Shown: in pieces, positions 23,282 to 32,699 of the stretch | Position numbering within the stretch: position 1 is the stretch's first letter | How the letters are laid out: each line of letters begins with the position of its first letter | From: Clostridia bacterium | GTDB taxonomy: Bacteria; Bacillota; Clostridia; Oscillospirales; CAG-382 | Length of the DNA stretch: 35,791 bases | Direction: 5' to 3' | NCBI GenBank assembly: GCA_017561145.1 | Contig: JAFZDO010000016.1 | Coordinates: 1-35,791, forward strand | Made by a program: the position numbers and the translations under genes | The notes under the pieces: generated by a model | Database searches by the model: none | What the model saw: only the letters and a program-made list of their open reading frames with translations | Told to the model about the DNA's origin: nothing

Positions 23282-24541
23282 ATGGGAATGACCTTAACAC
23301 AAAAAATACTCGCATACCATTCGGGGCTTGAAAGCGTCAAAGCGGGTCAGCTTGTAAGCGCGAACCTCGATATAGTATTAGGCAACGATATTACCACACC
23401 CGTAGCGATAAACGAATTTAAAAAAGCAGGCTTTGACAAGGTTTTCGATAAGGATAAGATCGCAATAGTGCTCGACCATTTCGTGCCCAATAAGGACATA
23501 AAGGCGGCAGAGCAATCAAAGCAATGCCGTGAATTTGCAAATATCCATTCGGTAAGCCATTTTTATGACGTCGGCAAAATGGGTATCGAGCACGCGCTCC
23601 TCCCCGAGCAGGGAATCGTCACCGCGGGCGATTGCATTATCGGCGCGGACTCGCACACCTGCACCTACGGCGCGCTCGGCGCGTTTGCAACGGGTGTCGG
23701 AAGCACCGATATGGCGGCAGGAATGGCAACCGGCAAGGCTTGGTTCAAGGTTCCTTCGGCGATCGGCTTTAATATCGTCGGAAAACTGCAAGAAAATTGT
23801 AGCGGCAAGGACGTTATCCTTACCATAATCGGCAAAATAGGTGTCGACGGCGCGCTTTACAAGAGCATGGAATTCTTCGGAGAGGGAATAAAGAATCTCT
23901 CTATCGACGACCGCCTCTGCATCTGCAATATGGCTGTCGAGGCAGGCGCGAAAAACGGCATCTTTCCCGTCGATGATATAACTCTTGACTATTTAAACGG
24001 CAGAAGCGAGAGGGAAATAAAGATATTCACCGCCGATGACGATGCTCAATACGATGAAATAATCGAAATCGACCTTTCAAAGATCACTCCCACCGTCGCT
24101 TGTCCGCATCTCCCCGAAAATACGAAAAACGCAAGCGAACTGAATAACGTAAAAATCGACCAGGTCGTAATAGGCTCCTGCACCAACGGCAGGATCGAGG
24201 ATATGGAAGCCGCTTATAAGGTATTAAACGGCAAGCGGATAGCAAAGGGAGTGCGCTGTATCATCATCCCCGCAACGATGCAAATACTTCGCGAATGCGT
24301 AATCCGCGGCTATTACACCGCCTTTATCGATGCGGGCGCAGTCGTTTCGACCCCCACCTGCGGACCGTGCTTGGGCGGTTATATGGGCATACTTGCCAAG
24401 GGCGAAAGATGCATCGCCACAACTAACCGCAACTTCGTCGGCCGTATGGGACACGTTGAAAGCGAGGTATATCTCGCATCCCCCTATACCGCCGCCGCAA
24501 GCGCGATTACCGGCTATATAACCGAATATAAGGAGGCGTAA
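23282..24541 (+). CDS. leuC: 3-isopropylmalate dehydratase large subunit
   Basis: Aconitase-family subunit that with LeuD isomerises 2-isopropylmalate to 3-isopropylmalate. The 419-residue length fits the shorter clostridial/archaeal class. Iron-sulfur ligands are visible in [13 protein letters not shown] and in [12 protein letters not shown]. Substrate-loop segments include [35 protein letters not shown] and [10 protein letters not shown]. The first ATG (23282) is used because AGAGG lies eight bases upstream. LeuD starts three bases after the stop. Confidence 0.95.
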   Translation: MGMTLTQKILAYHSGLESVKAGQLVSANLDIVLGNDITTPVAINEFKKAGFDKVFDKDKIAIVLDHFVPNKDIKAAEQSKQCREFANIHSVSHFYDVGKMGIEHALLPEQGIVTAGDCIIGADSHTCTYGALGAFATGVGSTDMAAGMATGKAWFKVPSAIGFNIVGKLQENCSGKDVILTIIGKIGVDGALYKSMEFFGEGIKNLSIDDRLCICNMAVEAGAKNGIFPVDDITLDYLNGRSEREIKIFTADDDAQYDEIIEIDLSKITPTVACPHLPENTKNASELNNVKIDQVVIGSCTNGRIEDMEAAYKVLNGKRIAKGVRCIIIPATMQILRECVIRGYYTAFIDAGAVVSTPTCGPCLGGYMGILAKGERCIATTNRNFVGRMGHVESEVYLASPYTAAASAITGYITEYKEA

Positions 24542-24544
24542 GCG

Positions 24545-25033
24545 ATGAAAACGAACGGAAAAGCCTTCAAATATAACGACAACGTCGATACCGACGTTAT
24601 CATCCCCGCAAGATATTTAAACACTCCCGACGTTAACGAGCTGTCGAAGCACTGTATGGAGGATATCGATAGTGAATTCGTCGGAAAAGTAAAAAAAGGC
24701 GACGTTATCGTCGCAGGGCTCAATTTCGGCTGCGGCTCCTCGCGTGAGCACGCACCGCTTGTCATCAAGGGCTGCGGTGTCGGCTGTGTCATCGCAAAAT
24801 CCTTCGCGCGTATCTTTTACCGCAACGCGATAAACATCGGTCTGCCCATTCTCGAATGCGCTCAAGCGGCAGAGGAGATAAAGGCAAACGATATTATCGA
24901 GGTCGATTTCGACAACGGAATCATCACAAATATAACAAGCGGAAAAAACTATCAAGCGCAACCCTTTCCGCCCTTTATTCAAAGCATTATCGAAAAAGGC
25001 GGACTTTTGGCATCCTTAAAAGAAGGTGAATAA
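24545..25033 (+). CDS. leuD: 3-isopropylmalate dehydratase small subunit
   Basis: The swivel-domain partner of LeuC. The 162-residue protein shows [16 protein letters not shown] near its start and the signature [18 protein letters not shown], then [24 protein letters not shown] is placed well before ATG 24545. Its 3' end, GAAGGTGAATAA, contains the ribosome binding site of leuB. Confidence 0.95.
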   Translation: MKTNGKAFKYNDNVDTDVIIPARYLNTPDVNELSKHCMEDIDSEFVGKVKKGDVIVAGLNFGCGSSREHAPLVIKGCGVGCVIAKSFARIFYRNAINIGLPILECAQAAEEIKANDIIEVDFDNGIITNITSGKNYQAQPFPPFIQSIIEKGGLLASLKEGE

Positions 25034-25034
25034 A

Positions 25035-26108
25035 TTGACAAAAAATATCGCCGTCATCAAGGGCGACGGCATCGGCCCCGAAATAATCACCCAAGCGGTC
25101 AAGGTATTAACGCGTATCGGTGAGCTTTACGGCCATACCTTTAACTTCAATTACGTCGATATGGGCGGATGCGCCATCGATAAATACGGTGAACCGTTAC
25201 CCCAAGAATCGATCGATAAATGCTTAAATTCCGACAGCGTGCTTTTGGGCGCGGTCGGCGGCGACAAATGGAACGGTATGCCTGCAAGCCTACGCCCCGA
25301 AAAGGGACTTTTAAAGCTTCGCGCGGCGATGGGCGTTTACAGCAACAACCGCCCTGCCAAAATCTGGCGTCAGCTCGCCTCGGCTTCGCCCTTAAAAAGC
25401 GAAATAGTCGAAAAGGGCATCGATTTCATAATCGTGCGCGAGCTTATCGGCGGTATCTATTTCGGCGAGCATAAAACCGAAACTGTCGGTAATCAGCAAA
25501 AAGCGACAGACGTGCTTGTATATACCGAATCGGAGATAGAGCGCATCGGAAGAATAGGCTTTGAAACGGCAAGAAAACGCAATAAAAGGCTTTGCTCTGT
25601 CGAAAAAAGCAACGTTTTGGATTCAAGCCGCCTTTGGAAGTCGGTAATGCACAAATTAAGCGAGGAATACAGCGACGTTGAATTGACCGATATGCTCGTC
25701 GACAACTGCGCTATGCAGATTGTAAAGGACCCCTCGCAATTCGACGTTATCGTTACCGAGAATATGTTCGGCGACATCCTCTCCGACGAAGCTTCGATGA
25801 TAACCGGCTCTATCGGTATGATACCGTCATCGAGCCTCGGCGCAACGAGCCGCGGACTTTATGAGCCGATACACGGCTCTGCACCAGATATCGCAAACAA
25901 GGATATCGCAAACCCGATAGGAACGATTCTTTCCGCTTCCATGATGCTTAAATACAGCTTCGATATGGAACGCGAAGCCGAAACGATCGAAAAAGCCGTC
26001 GACGAATTTTTAAATGACGGCTACCGCACCAAGGATATAGCGCTTGACGGCGAAAAAACCGTCGGCTGTAATGAATGCGGCGACCTTATAGTAAAATACA
26101 TCAAATAG
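25035..26108 (+). CDS. leuB: 3-isopropylmalate dehydrogenase
   Basis: NAD-dependent oxidative decarboxylation of 3-isopropylmalate to 2-ketoisocaproate. The 357-residue protein shows IKGDGIGPEI at the N-terminus, ELIGGIYFGEHKT, VDNCAMQIVKDPSQFD, TENMFGDILSDEASM and EPIHGSAPDIA. The start is judged to be TTG 25035: AAGGTG lies exactly six bases before it, while the in-frame GTG at 25026 is inside that ribosome binding site and inside leuD. The alternative would add three residues. ilvB begins after nine bases. Confidence 0.94.
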   Translation: MTKNIAVIKGDGIGPEIITQAVKVLTRIGELYGHTFNFNYVDMGGCAIDKYGEPLPQESIDKCLNSDSVLLGAVGGDKWNGMPASLRPEKGLLKLRAAMGVYSNNRPAKIWRQLASASPLKSEIVEKGIDFIIVRELIGGIYFGEHKTETVGNQQKATDVLVYTESEIERIGRIGFETARKRNKRLCSVEKSNVLDSSRLWKSVMHKLSEEYSDVELTDMLVDNCAMQIVKDPSQFDVIVTENMFGDILSDEASMITGSIGMIPSSSLGATSRGLYEPIHGSAPDIANKDIANPIGTILSASMMLKYSFDMEREAETIEKAVDEFLNDGYRTKDIALDGEKTVGCNECGDLIVKYIK

Positions 26109-26117
26109 GAGGCAAAT

Positions 26118-27785
26118 ATGCTTCTTTCAGGCGCAGACATACTCGTAAAGACGCTGATCGAGCAGGGCGTTGATACCGTTTTCGGTTACCCCGGCGGACA
26201 GATATTAAACGTTTACGACAGTCTATATAACCATAAAAACGAAATAAACCACATCCTCACCGCACACGAGCAGGGCGCGGCGCACGCCGCCGACGGCTAT
26301 GCAAGAACCACGGGCAAGGTGGGTGTCGTTATCGCAACCTCGGGACCGGGCGCAACCAACCTCGTCACGGGCATTGCGACTGCGTACCTCGATTCCGTCC
26401 CTATGGTCGCCGTGTGCGGAAACGTGCCGACCTATCAGATCGGTACCGACAGCTTTCAGGAGATAGATATTACGGGTATAACTCTGCCCATAACCAAGCA
26501 CAACTATTTCGTCGGCTCGGTCGAAGCACTTGCCGAAACGGTGCGCGAGGCGTTCATTCTCGCCCAATCGGGCAGACCCGGTCCCGTGCTTATCGATATT
26601 CCCAAGGACGTTCAAATCGCGCTTTGTGAATATGAAAGCAAAGATAAGGTCGAAAGAGAAGAGGCATTTTCCGCAAAGGACGTCCGCATCGCCCAAGCCG
26701 CAGAGCTTATTAACGAATCGAAGCGCCCCTATATCTATTTCGGCGGCGGTATCCTCTCTGCCGATGCAAGGGAAGAAATGCTTTCTCTTGCCGATAAGAT
26801 CGATGCGCCGCTCGGTTGCTCGATGATGGGTATTTCGATACTGCCGTCCGACCATCCGCGCTTCTTGGGTATGCAGGGAATGCACGGGCATTACGCATCC
26901 TCAATGTCGATGAACAAGGCCGACCTTATCATTTCGCTCGGTGTTCGCTTTACCGACCGCGCAACGGGCAACCGCGAAAAATTCCTTCCCGGTGTCAAGG
27001 TCGTTCATATCGACGTCGACGGAAGCGAGCTTTCTAAAAACGTCAACGCGGTCTGCGGCTTGAGAGGCGATTTAAAGCAAACGCTTCAAAAGCTTCTGCC
27101 CCTTGTTAACGAATCGAAAAAGGATGCTTGGCAGAAAACCGTCGAAGCGTTAAGGGCAAAGGAAAATGAATTTGCCGACACGCGCGAAGGTCTTACGCCC
27201 GAAAATATCCTTAATACCTTAAATAACTATCTCGGTGAAAGCACCCCCGTCGTAACCGACGTCGGACAGCATCAGGTATGGTCTGCCCGTACGCTTAAAT
27301 TCAAAACCGAGCGCCGTTTTCTCACAAGCGGCGGCTTGGGCACGATGGGCTTCGGCTTGGGTGCCGCCATCGGCGCATATTTCGGCACGAACGAAAGATG
27401 TGTGCTCGTCACGGGCGACGGAAGCTTCGGCATGTCACTTCACGAGCTTGCGACCGCCGTTACCTATAAGGTCCCGTTGGTCATCCTTATTATGAACAAC
27501 GGCGTGCTCGGTATGGTGCGTCAATGGCAAAAGCTATTCTTCGATAAACGCTACTCCAATACCGAGCTCGACCGCAAGACCGATTTCGTCGCGCTCGCAA
27601 AAGCCTTCGGCGCAGACGGTATGGCGGTAAACACCGTCGCCGAGCTTGATAACGCGTTGACAGCGGCATTTTCAAGCGATATACCCTTTGTTATCGATTG
27701 CGCCGTCGATAAGGACGAGCTCGTTCTCCCCATGCTGCCGCCGGGCGGAAGCATGGACGATATCATCGTAAAGGCAGGTGGCTGA
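26118..27785 (+). CDS. ilvB: Acetolactate synthase large (catalytic) subunit
   Basis: Thiamine-diphosphate enzyme forming acetolactate or acetohydroxybutyrate, first step common to valine, leucine and isoleucine. The 555 residues show VFGYPGGQILNVYD, catalytic Glu in TAHEQGAAHAADGYART, and GTDSFQEIDITGIT. The ThDP motif begins VTGDGSFGMSLHE and ends MNNGVLGMVRQWQ. The ribosome binding site AGGAGG is consensus. It is coupled to ilvN, whose ATG follows the stop by one base. ilvC and ilvD, needed to finish valine and isoleucine, are not in the window. Confidence 0.96.
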   Translation: MLLSGADILVKTLIEQGVDTVFGYPGGQILNVYDSLYNHKNEINHILTAHEQGAAHAADGYARTTGKVGVVIATSGPGATNLVTGIATAYLDSVPMVAVCGNVPTYQIGTDSFQEIDITGITLPITKHNYFVGSVEALAETVREAFILAQSGRPGPVLIDIPKDVQIALCEYESKDKVEREEAFSAKDVRIAQAAELINESKRPYIYFGGGILSADAREEMLSLADKIDAPLGCSMMGISILPSDHPRFLGMQGMHGHYASSMSMNKADLIISLGVRFTDRATGNREKFLPGVKVVHIDVDGSELSKNVNAVCGLRGDLKQTLQKLLPLVNESKKDAWQKTVEALRAKENEFADTREGLTPENILNTLNNYLGESTPVVTDVGQHQVWSARTLKFKTERRFLTSGGLGTMGFGLGAAIGAYFGTNERCVLVTGDGSFGMSLHELATAVTYKVPLVILIMNNGVLGMVRQWQKLFFDKRYSNTELDRKTDFVALAKAFGADGMAVNTVAELDNALTAAFSSDIPFVIDCAVDKDELVLPMLPPGGSMDDIIVKAGG

Positions 27786-27786
27786 T

Positions 27787-28293
27787 ATGAATAAATATAC
27801 CCTTGCCGTGCTCGTTAAAAACGAATTCGGCGTACTTAACCGTGTTACAAGTATGTTCCGACGCCGTCAGTTCAACATCAGCGCACTGACGGTAAGCGAA
27901 ACCGAATCGAGCGCATTCTCGCGCATTACCGTCGTCTTCGAGGGCGAGGAGGGCTATAAGCAGCAGCTTGTAAATCAGCTCTATAAGCTCCCCGTGGTCT
28001 GCTCGATAAAGGAATTCAATTCCGACAATTCGATAAGCTGTGAGCTTTTGCTTATCAAAATGCAAAACGATCCCAAAACGCGTGACGATATCCGCACCGC
28101 CGCCGATGCCTTCGGCGCAACGGTCGTCGATTATTCAAAGGATTCGTTAATGCTCCGACTTACCGACGATTCAACCAAGATCGATGATTTCATCAACCTT
28201 ATGCGTGAATATACGATCCTCGAAATTTGCCGTACAGGTAGCGTTTCGCTTGAAAAGGGAAGTACGACCATCCGTCAGCAGTTGAACTTTTAA
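27787..28293 (+). CDS. ilvN: Acetolactate synthase small (regulatory) subunit
   Basis: ACT-domain subunit giving feedback control to IlvB. The 168 residues open NKYTLAVLVKNEFGVLNRVT followed by MFRRRQFNISALTVSETE, the conserved valine-binding ACT domain. The C-terminal half (LMLRLTDDSTKIDDFINLM) resembles the ALS small-subunit C domain. ATG 27787 is chosen over a GTG three codons upstream because GCAGGTGG serves as its ribosome binding site. It is the last gene of the operon. Confidence 0.95.
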   Translation: MNKYTLAVLVKNEFGVLNRVTSMFRRRQFNISALTVSETESSAFSRITVVFEGEEGYKQQLVNQLYKLPVVCSIKEFNSDNSISCELLLIKMQNDPKTRDDIRTAADAFGATVVDYSKDSLMLRLTDDSTKIDDFINLMREYTILEICRTGSVSLEKGSTTIRQQLNF

Positions 28294-28308
28294 AAAAGAC
28301 AAAACAAA

Positions 28309-28337
28309 AAGACCGCTCGATCGAGCGGTCTTCTTTT
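28309..28337. terminator. Bidirectional terminator after ilvN
   Basis: AAGACCGCTC (28309-28318), loop GATC, GAGCGGTCTT (28323-28332), with T-rich tracts on both sides. It ends the leu/ilv operon and the convergent lipoprotein gene. Confidence 0.93.
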
Positions 28338-28346
28338 TAGCTTAAA

Positions 28347-29132
28347 TTACTTAACAACGGTAATAGCAGAGATGTGGGGGTTAGCGCCCTTGTACCAGTA
28401 AAGGAAGCCGGTAACGTCAACAACGTCGCCTTCCTTGAGCTCGCCAACGGTCTTGTAAACGTCGGTTTCGGTGCCGGTGAAGTAAACTTCAACACAGAAG
28501 CTGTAATCCTTGCCGTCCTTGGTAAGAGTTACGTAGATATCGTCGCCGGGTTCGCCGTTCTTGTATTCAAGAGACTTGAAGGTAAGACCCTTGAAGGTAA
28601 CGAGCTGGTTCATATAGTTAATGAGATCATCGCTCGCAAGCTTGTCGGTGAGGTCCTTAGCTTCTGCAACGTAGGTATCGCCGCCTTCAACGAATTCAAA
28701 GGTAGCGTCCATGATTTCAACTTCGCCGTCGTATTCAGCCTTGGAGCCGGTAACGCGGATCTTGGTACCCTTTACGAGCTTTGCAGCGTTTTCTTCGGAG
28801 CAAGCGAGGTTGTAAACGAAGATGCCGCCGTCAGCGCTCTGGCAGTAAAGAACGATGGAGTTGTTCCACCAGCCCTGGTTAGCCTGAACGTAGGTTTCAA
28901 CGGTAACGGTTGCGCCAACTTCTGCAGCGAGGTATTCAGCATAGGTCATAACCTTAACTTCATCGGTAGAAGCTTCGGTAGAAGCCTCGGTGGAAGCTTC
29001 GGTAGATGCTTCAACAGAAGTGTCAGCAACAGAAGAGCTGTCAGCTACGGAAGATGTGTCTTCGCTTTCTGCGCAAGCCGCAAAAGCAGCAAACATCGAA
29101 AGAACGAGCAACATAGCAATGATCTTTTTCAT
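28347..29132 (-). CDS. OB-fold-like lipoprotein, function unknown
   Basis: A 261-residue secreted lipoprotein: signal KKIIAMLLVLSMFAAFAAC (Cys20), then a short linker with three EAST repeats (EASTEASTEASTEAST). Two similar beta-rich halves follow. One runs from GATVTVETYVQANQ to KGTKIRVTGSKAEYDG, the other from NQLVTFKGLTFK to EGDVVDVTGFLYWY. The 'velocity' pattern of a barrel closed by G-x-x-V-x-V-T-G is typical of OB-fold proteins of the YhcR/nucleic-acid-binding type, but I cannot assign a ligand. ATG 29132 is preferred over ATG 29138, which lies only three bases from GGAG. It is a single-gene unit downstream of the ABC importer. Confidence 0.72.
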   Translation of the reverse strand: MKKIIAMLLVLSMFAAFAACAESEDTSSVADSSSVADTSVEASTEASTEASTEASTDEVKVMTYAEYLAAEVGATVTVETYVQANQGWWNNSIVLYCQSADGGIFVYNLACSEENAAKLVKGTKIRVTGSKAEYDGEVEIMDATFEFVEGGDTYVAEAKDLTDKLASDDLINYMNQLVTFKGLTFKSLEYKNGEPGDDIYVTLTKDGKDYSFCVEVYFTGTETDVYKTVGELKEGDVVDVTGFLYWYKGANPHISAITVVK

Positions 29133-29177
29133 TTTCATAAACTCCTTTTTTATGCATAAATGCATTGTATTGTAATT

Positions 29178-29205
29178 ATTATATGCTAACCAACTAAAAA
29201 ATCAA
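29178..29205 (-). promoter_or_regulatory. Promoter of the OB-fold-like lipoprotein gene
   Basis: Minus strand TTGATT (29205-29200), 16 bp, TATAAT (29183-29178), located just downstream of the solute-binding gene stop. No terminator is obvious between them. Confidence 0.6.
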
Positions 29206-29227
29206 TGTTATCAAAATAGATTTTATA

Positions 29228-30805
29228 TCACTTTTTGCTTTTGATTTTGTTAAATACGACATAAAACAGCATCAATATCCAACAAAGCGCCAACAAACCT
29301 ATCAATATCCACGAACCCGTCGGCAGCTCGCCTAAGGTAAGCTTCTCGTTCGAAGAGTTAATCTGATCGAGTCTGTAAAGCGATTTCGTATCCTCAAAGA
29401 CCTTGTCGATATATTCGTCGTCGACGGTGATATTGTTCTTGACCGCCTTGTTTACCGTTTCGATCAAATGCCCCGAAGCATCGCGAAGCGAAACCGAGCC
29501 GTTAAACACGGGGGTAACAAAGGTCTTGTCGACGTTGTCAAGCAAAAGCTTCGTCGCGTCGAGCTTGATATCGTAATAAAAATCGTCGTCCTCGCCGCTT
29601 CTGCTGAGGTAATCGACGTATTCCGCCGAATTCTGCGCCTTCGAGGTAACGGGAACGTAGCCCTCGGTCTGCGCATAAGCGATCTGCACCTTGTTGGTTA
29701 TCATAAACTGCATAAACAGCCAGGATGCAAGGACCTCTTGGCTGTCCTCGCTGTTAAAGATACACATCGAGGGGCCTTGAGATATCATGCTGATATTCTG
29801 AGGATCGTATTGAGGAATAGGGTAAACGACGGTTTCAAACTGAACCAAGGTTTCCTCGGGAATGTCAAGCAGAGGCGCGTTACTGCCCATCCAGGTCGCA
29901 CCCGCAGTCGAGTCTACCGCGAAAATGCACTGTCCCGCATTAAGAAAGTTTGCGGGATATCCGTTCATTTTGTAGGTGTTAAACGCACGTGATGCCGAGT
30001 GTACCGATATCTGCTTAAGTATATCCTTCGTCGTATCGTTGAATATCTTGATTTCGCCGAAGACGCTTGAATATTCGCCGCCCTTCTGATTGATCATCTG
30101 GATCATCATATTGTCGGTCGATTTATACATAAAGGGGATAAGTATCTTCTGACCGTTTATCTTGAAATTTCCGTTCTCATCCTTCGCCATAGCCGCCTCC
30201 GAAACTTCGAAAACGAAGTCCCAGGTGAGCACTTCGGGAAGGGTAAAGCCAAGCTTTTCGACGTAGGTCTTGTTAACGTAGCAAGCCTCTGTCGAGCGCA
30301 TATAGGGCAAAGCGTAATAATATCCGTTGAATTCGCATTCGTTAAGGAACTGCGGAATGATCTCATCCTTTTTCGCGGAATCGAACAAAACCTCGCTTCC
30401 GCCCAGACCGTATTTTTCATCGACCATCAGATCGTCAAGCGGAACTACTGTATCCTTACCGGTAAGATAGGTTGCGATGTGGTCGGGGTAGGTAATACAA
30501 ACGTTGGGGGGAGTATCTGTCGAAATGTTCGTAAGAACGTCCTGATAAATTCTGCCGTAATCGGTATAAAGCTTAAGCTTTACGGTAATGTTGGGATAAA
30601 GCTCCTGAAAATCGGCGATAGCCTGCTTGTAAATGCCTACCTGAGTAAGGTTGGTATCGTTTTTCGCCCAGAACGAAATTTCGTAATTGCGCGAGGTATC
30701 AAAAGCTTCGGGTATGACAAAAGCCTTGCTTTCACGGTTGCCGTGACAAGCGGTCAAAGAAAATACAAGCAAAGCAAGAAGAACAACGCAAAGAAATCTT
30801 TTCAT
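29228..30805 (-). CDS. Carbohydrate ABC transporter solute-binding lipoprotein with C-terminal membrane segment
   Basis: The 525-residue protein has a lipobox SLTAC (Cys20) and then a family 1 binding-protein fold: ISFWAKNDTNLTQVGIYKQA, DFQELYPNITVKLKLY, CITYPDHIATYL, and PYMRSTEACYVNKTYVEKLG. Later blocks include FAVDSTAGATWMGSNAPLLD. Unusually, the last 30 residues form a predicted transmembrane helix, WILIGLLALCWILMLFYVVF, followed by a basic tail NKIKSKK. That is rare for a binding protein that is also lipidated. Its ATG overlaps the stop of the permease gene by four bases, so it is the third gene of the importer operon. Confidence 0.88.
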   Translation of the reverse strand: MKRFLCVVLLALLVFSLTACHGNRESKAFVIPEAFDTSRNYEISFWAKNDTNLTQVGIYKQAIADFQELYPNITVKLKLYTDYGRIYQDVLTNISTDTPPNVCITYPDHIATYLTGKDTVVPLDDLMVDEKYGLGGSEVLFDSAKKDEIIPQFLNECEFNGYYYALPYMRSTEACYVNKTYVEKLGFTLPEVLTWDFVFEVSEAAMAKDENGNFKINGQKILIPFMYKSTDNMMIQMINQKGGEYSSVFGEIKIFNDTTKDILKQISVHSASRAFNTYKMNGYPANFLNAGQCIFAVDSTAGATWMGSNAPLLDIPEETLVQFETVVYPIPQYDPQNISMISQGPSMCIFNSEDSQEVLASWLFMQFMITNKVQIAYAQTEGYVPVTSKAQNSAEYVDYLSRSGEDDDFYYDIKLDATKLLLDNVDKTFVTPVFNGSVSLRDASGHLIETVNKAVKNNITVDDEYIDKVFEDTKSLYRLDQINSSNEKLTLGELPTGSWILIGLLALCWILMLFYVVFNKIKSKK

Positions 30806-31668
30806 CCCTTAAGTCCTCCTCTCGAAACGCCCGCCATGATCTTGTTACGGAACACGAGGAACAGAACGATAAGCGGAAGCGAAATAACGCAAATAGCCGC
30901 CATCATCGCGGGGATGTTCTCGCGGCCGAAGCCGTTTTCGCGTATTTCCTGAATACCGTTCGAAACGAGATAATACGCACGGTCGTCGGTAACAAGACGC
31001 GGCCAGACGAAGGAGTTCCAGCATTCGATGACCTTAAGTATCGTTACAGTAACTATCGTCGGCTTGCATATCGGTATCATTACCTTCCAAAGGTATTTGA
31101 AATCGCCCGTGCCGTCAGCCTTTGCGGCATAATAAAGCTCGTCGGGTATCTGCGCAAAGTTTTCCTTAAGCAGATAAATATAGAACACCGATGTGACCGA
31201 GGGAAGTATAAGTCCCAAGAAGGTATTTCGAAGATCCATATCCGTGACGGTAACAAAGTTTGTAATAACGACCAACTCGCTCGGGATCATCATAAGTGCA
31301 AGAAATATCGTGAACACAAGATTCTTGCCCCTGAATTCAAGCCTTGCAAATGCAAACGCCGCAAGTATGGTCACTATAAGCATTATCGCGGTCGTCGCAA
31401 GCGTGAAAAGCAGAGTGTTTCCGAAATATCCGCCGAGCGGTACCGCCGAAAAAGCGGTGTGGTAGTTGTCGAACGTCGGGTTTGCCGCATAAAACTTCGG
31501 TACCCATTCGGATGCATATTCGCCGTAGCTCTTGAACGAAGAAAGCACCATCCAATAAAAGGGGAAGAGCACCACCAACGCCCAAACTGCGAGCAGAAAG
31601 TAAATAAGCGTCTTTGAAATATAGCCTTTGTCGCTTCGAGCGGCTTTTTTCATTCTGATCTTTTCCAT
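30802..31668 (-). CDS. Carbohydrate ABC transporter permease, MalG/MsmG type
   Basis: A 288-residue inner-membrane permease of the CUT1 class. Six hydrophobic spans are apparent. The EAA loop that contacts the ATPase is PDELYYAAKADGTGDFKYLW followed by KVMIPICKP. The N-terminal LFPFYWMVLSSFKSYGEY is characteristic of MalG-type proteins. The start is ATG 31668, eight bases after AAAGGGG; an in-frame GTG nine bases earlier overlaps that site and is rejected. It sits between the MalF-type permease and the binding protein. No ATP-binding gene is nearby. Confidence 0.92.
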   Translation of the reverse strand: MEKIRMKKAARSDKGYISKTLIYFLLAVWALVVLFPFYWMVLSSFKSYGEYASEWVPKFYAANPTFDNYHTAFSAVPLGGYFGNTLLFTLATTAIMLIVTILAAFAFARLEFRGKNLVFTIFLALMMIPSELVVITNFVTVTDMDLRNTFLGLILPSVTSVFYIYLLKENFAQIPDELYYAAKADGTGDFKYLWKVMIPICKPTIVTVTILKVIECWNSFVWPRLVTDDRAYYLVSNGIQEIRENGFGRENIPAMMAAICVISLPLIVLFLVFRNKIMAGVSRGGLKG

Positions 31669-31681
31669 AAAAGCCACCCCT

Positions 31682-32569
31682 TTAGTAATGCACGCGCTTT
31701 TTGCTCACGAGCAGATTGATGCAGGTGATGGTAAGCACGATAAAGAACAAAATAACTGCCGCGGCGGATGCGAACGAGGGATATCCGCCGGAATCACCGT
31801 AAAGCATATCGTAAATATAACCGACAATAGTGTTCATACCGTTGGCGTTGAGGTCGGTTCCGAACAAAGCCACCGCATCCGAATAAGCCTTGAAGGCGCC
31901 GATAAATCCGGTGATGATAAGATAAAAGGTCGTCGGAGATATCATCGGAAGCGTGATCTTAAAGAAGCGCTTTATCTTCGAAGCGCCGTCGACCTTCGCC
32001 GCGTTGTAATAGTTTTCGTTTACCGATGCAAGCGCACTTGTGAAGATAAGTATCTTAAACGGCAAAACTATCCATACGGTATAAACCGAAAGCATAGTCA
32101 TCTTTGCCCAATAAGGACCGTTTACAAAGTCGATGGGCGCAACGCCGAACCAACCGAGAACGTTGTTTATAAGACCGTCGCTGTAGCTTGTCTGCTTGAA
32201 GAGGATCATAAAAACAATGCCGACCGCAAGCGTGTTTGTAACGTAGGGAAGGAAATACACCGTTTGAAAGAGGTTGCGAAGCTTCTTTATCGACGTAAGT
32301 CCGACCGATATAAGCAAAGCAAGCGCTGTCGAAAGCGGCACCGTGATAAAAACGAGTATCAACGTGTTTTTAAGCGCCTGAAGAAAATAAGGATCTCTCA
32401 GCACGTATTCATAATTATAGCTGCCGACGCCGAAATAGGTCTGCGAGGCGAAATTAAATCCCTCTTCAAACGAATAAATAAAAACGTCGACAAGCGGGTA
32501 TACCAAAAACACACCCAAAAATGCAATGGACGGCAACAAATAAAGCCATCCCTTAAGATTGTTTTTCAT
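31682..32569 (-). CDS. Carbohydrate ABC transporter permease, MalF/MsmF type
   Basis: A 295-residue CUT1 permease. It opens LKGWLYLLPSIAFLGVFLVY, has the conserved NTLILVFITVPLSTALALL segment, and carries the EAA loop NENYYNAAKVDGASKIKRFF before KITLPMISP. About six membrane spans are visible. It is the first gene of the operon, with promoter at 32611-32639, and the second permease follows 13 bases later. The operon order (permease, permease, binding protein) is the reverse of the common one. An imperfect AT-rich palindrome near 32585-32605 could be an operator. Confidence 0.92.
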   Translation of the reverse strand: MKNNLKGWLYLLPSIAFLGVFLVYPLVDVFIYSFEEGFNFASQTYFGVGSYNYEYVLRDPYFLQALKNTLILVFITVPLSTALALLISVGLTSIKKLRNLFQTVYFLPYVTNTLAVGIVFMILFKQTSYSDGLINNVLGWFGVAPIDFVNGPYWAKMTMLSVYTVWIVLPFKILIFTSALASVNENYYNAAKVDGASKIKRFFKITLPMISPTTFYLIITGFIGAFKAYSDAVALFGTDLNANGMNTIVGYIYDMLYGDSGGYPSFASAAAVILFFIVLTITCINLLVSKKRVHY

Positions 32570-32610
32570 ATCGTCACCCGTGCGGTTTACAAAATATGTT
32601 TTAATGGTTT

Positions 32611-32639
32611 ATTATACTACAAAGCCAAACGGTTTTCAA
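32611..32639 (-). promoter_or_regulatory. Promoter of the ABC importer operon
   Basis: Minus strand TTGAAA (32639-32634), 17 bp, TATAAT (32616-32611), followed by a 41-base leader. Confidence 0.8.
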
Positions 32640-32660
32640 GATTTTGTTTACATTTTATTT

Positions 32661-32691
32661 AAAAAAGAACTCCCGAAAGTTATCTCGGGAG
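32661..32691 (-). terminator. Terminator after the second DHHW gene
   Basis: On the minus strand, CTCCCGA (32691-32685) pairs with TCGGGAG (32676-32670) around an eight-base loop, then TTCTTTTTT. Confidence 0.85.
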
Positions 32692-32699
32692 CGTTTTCT

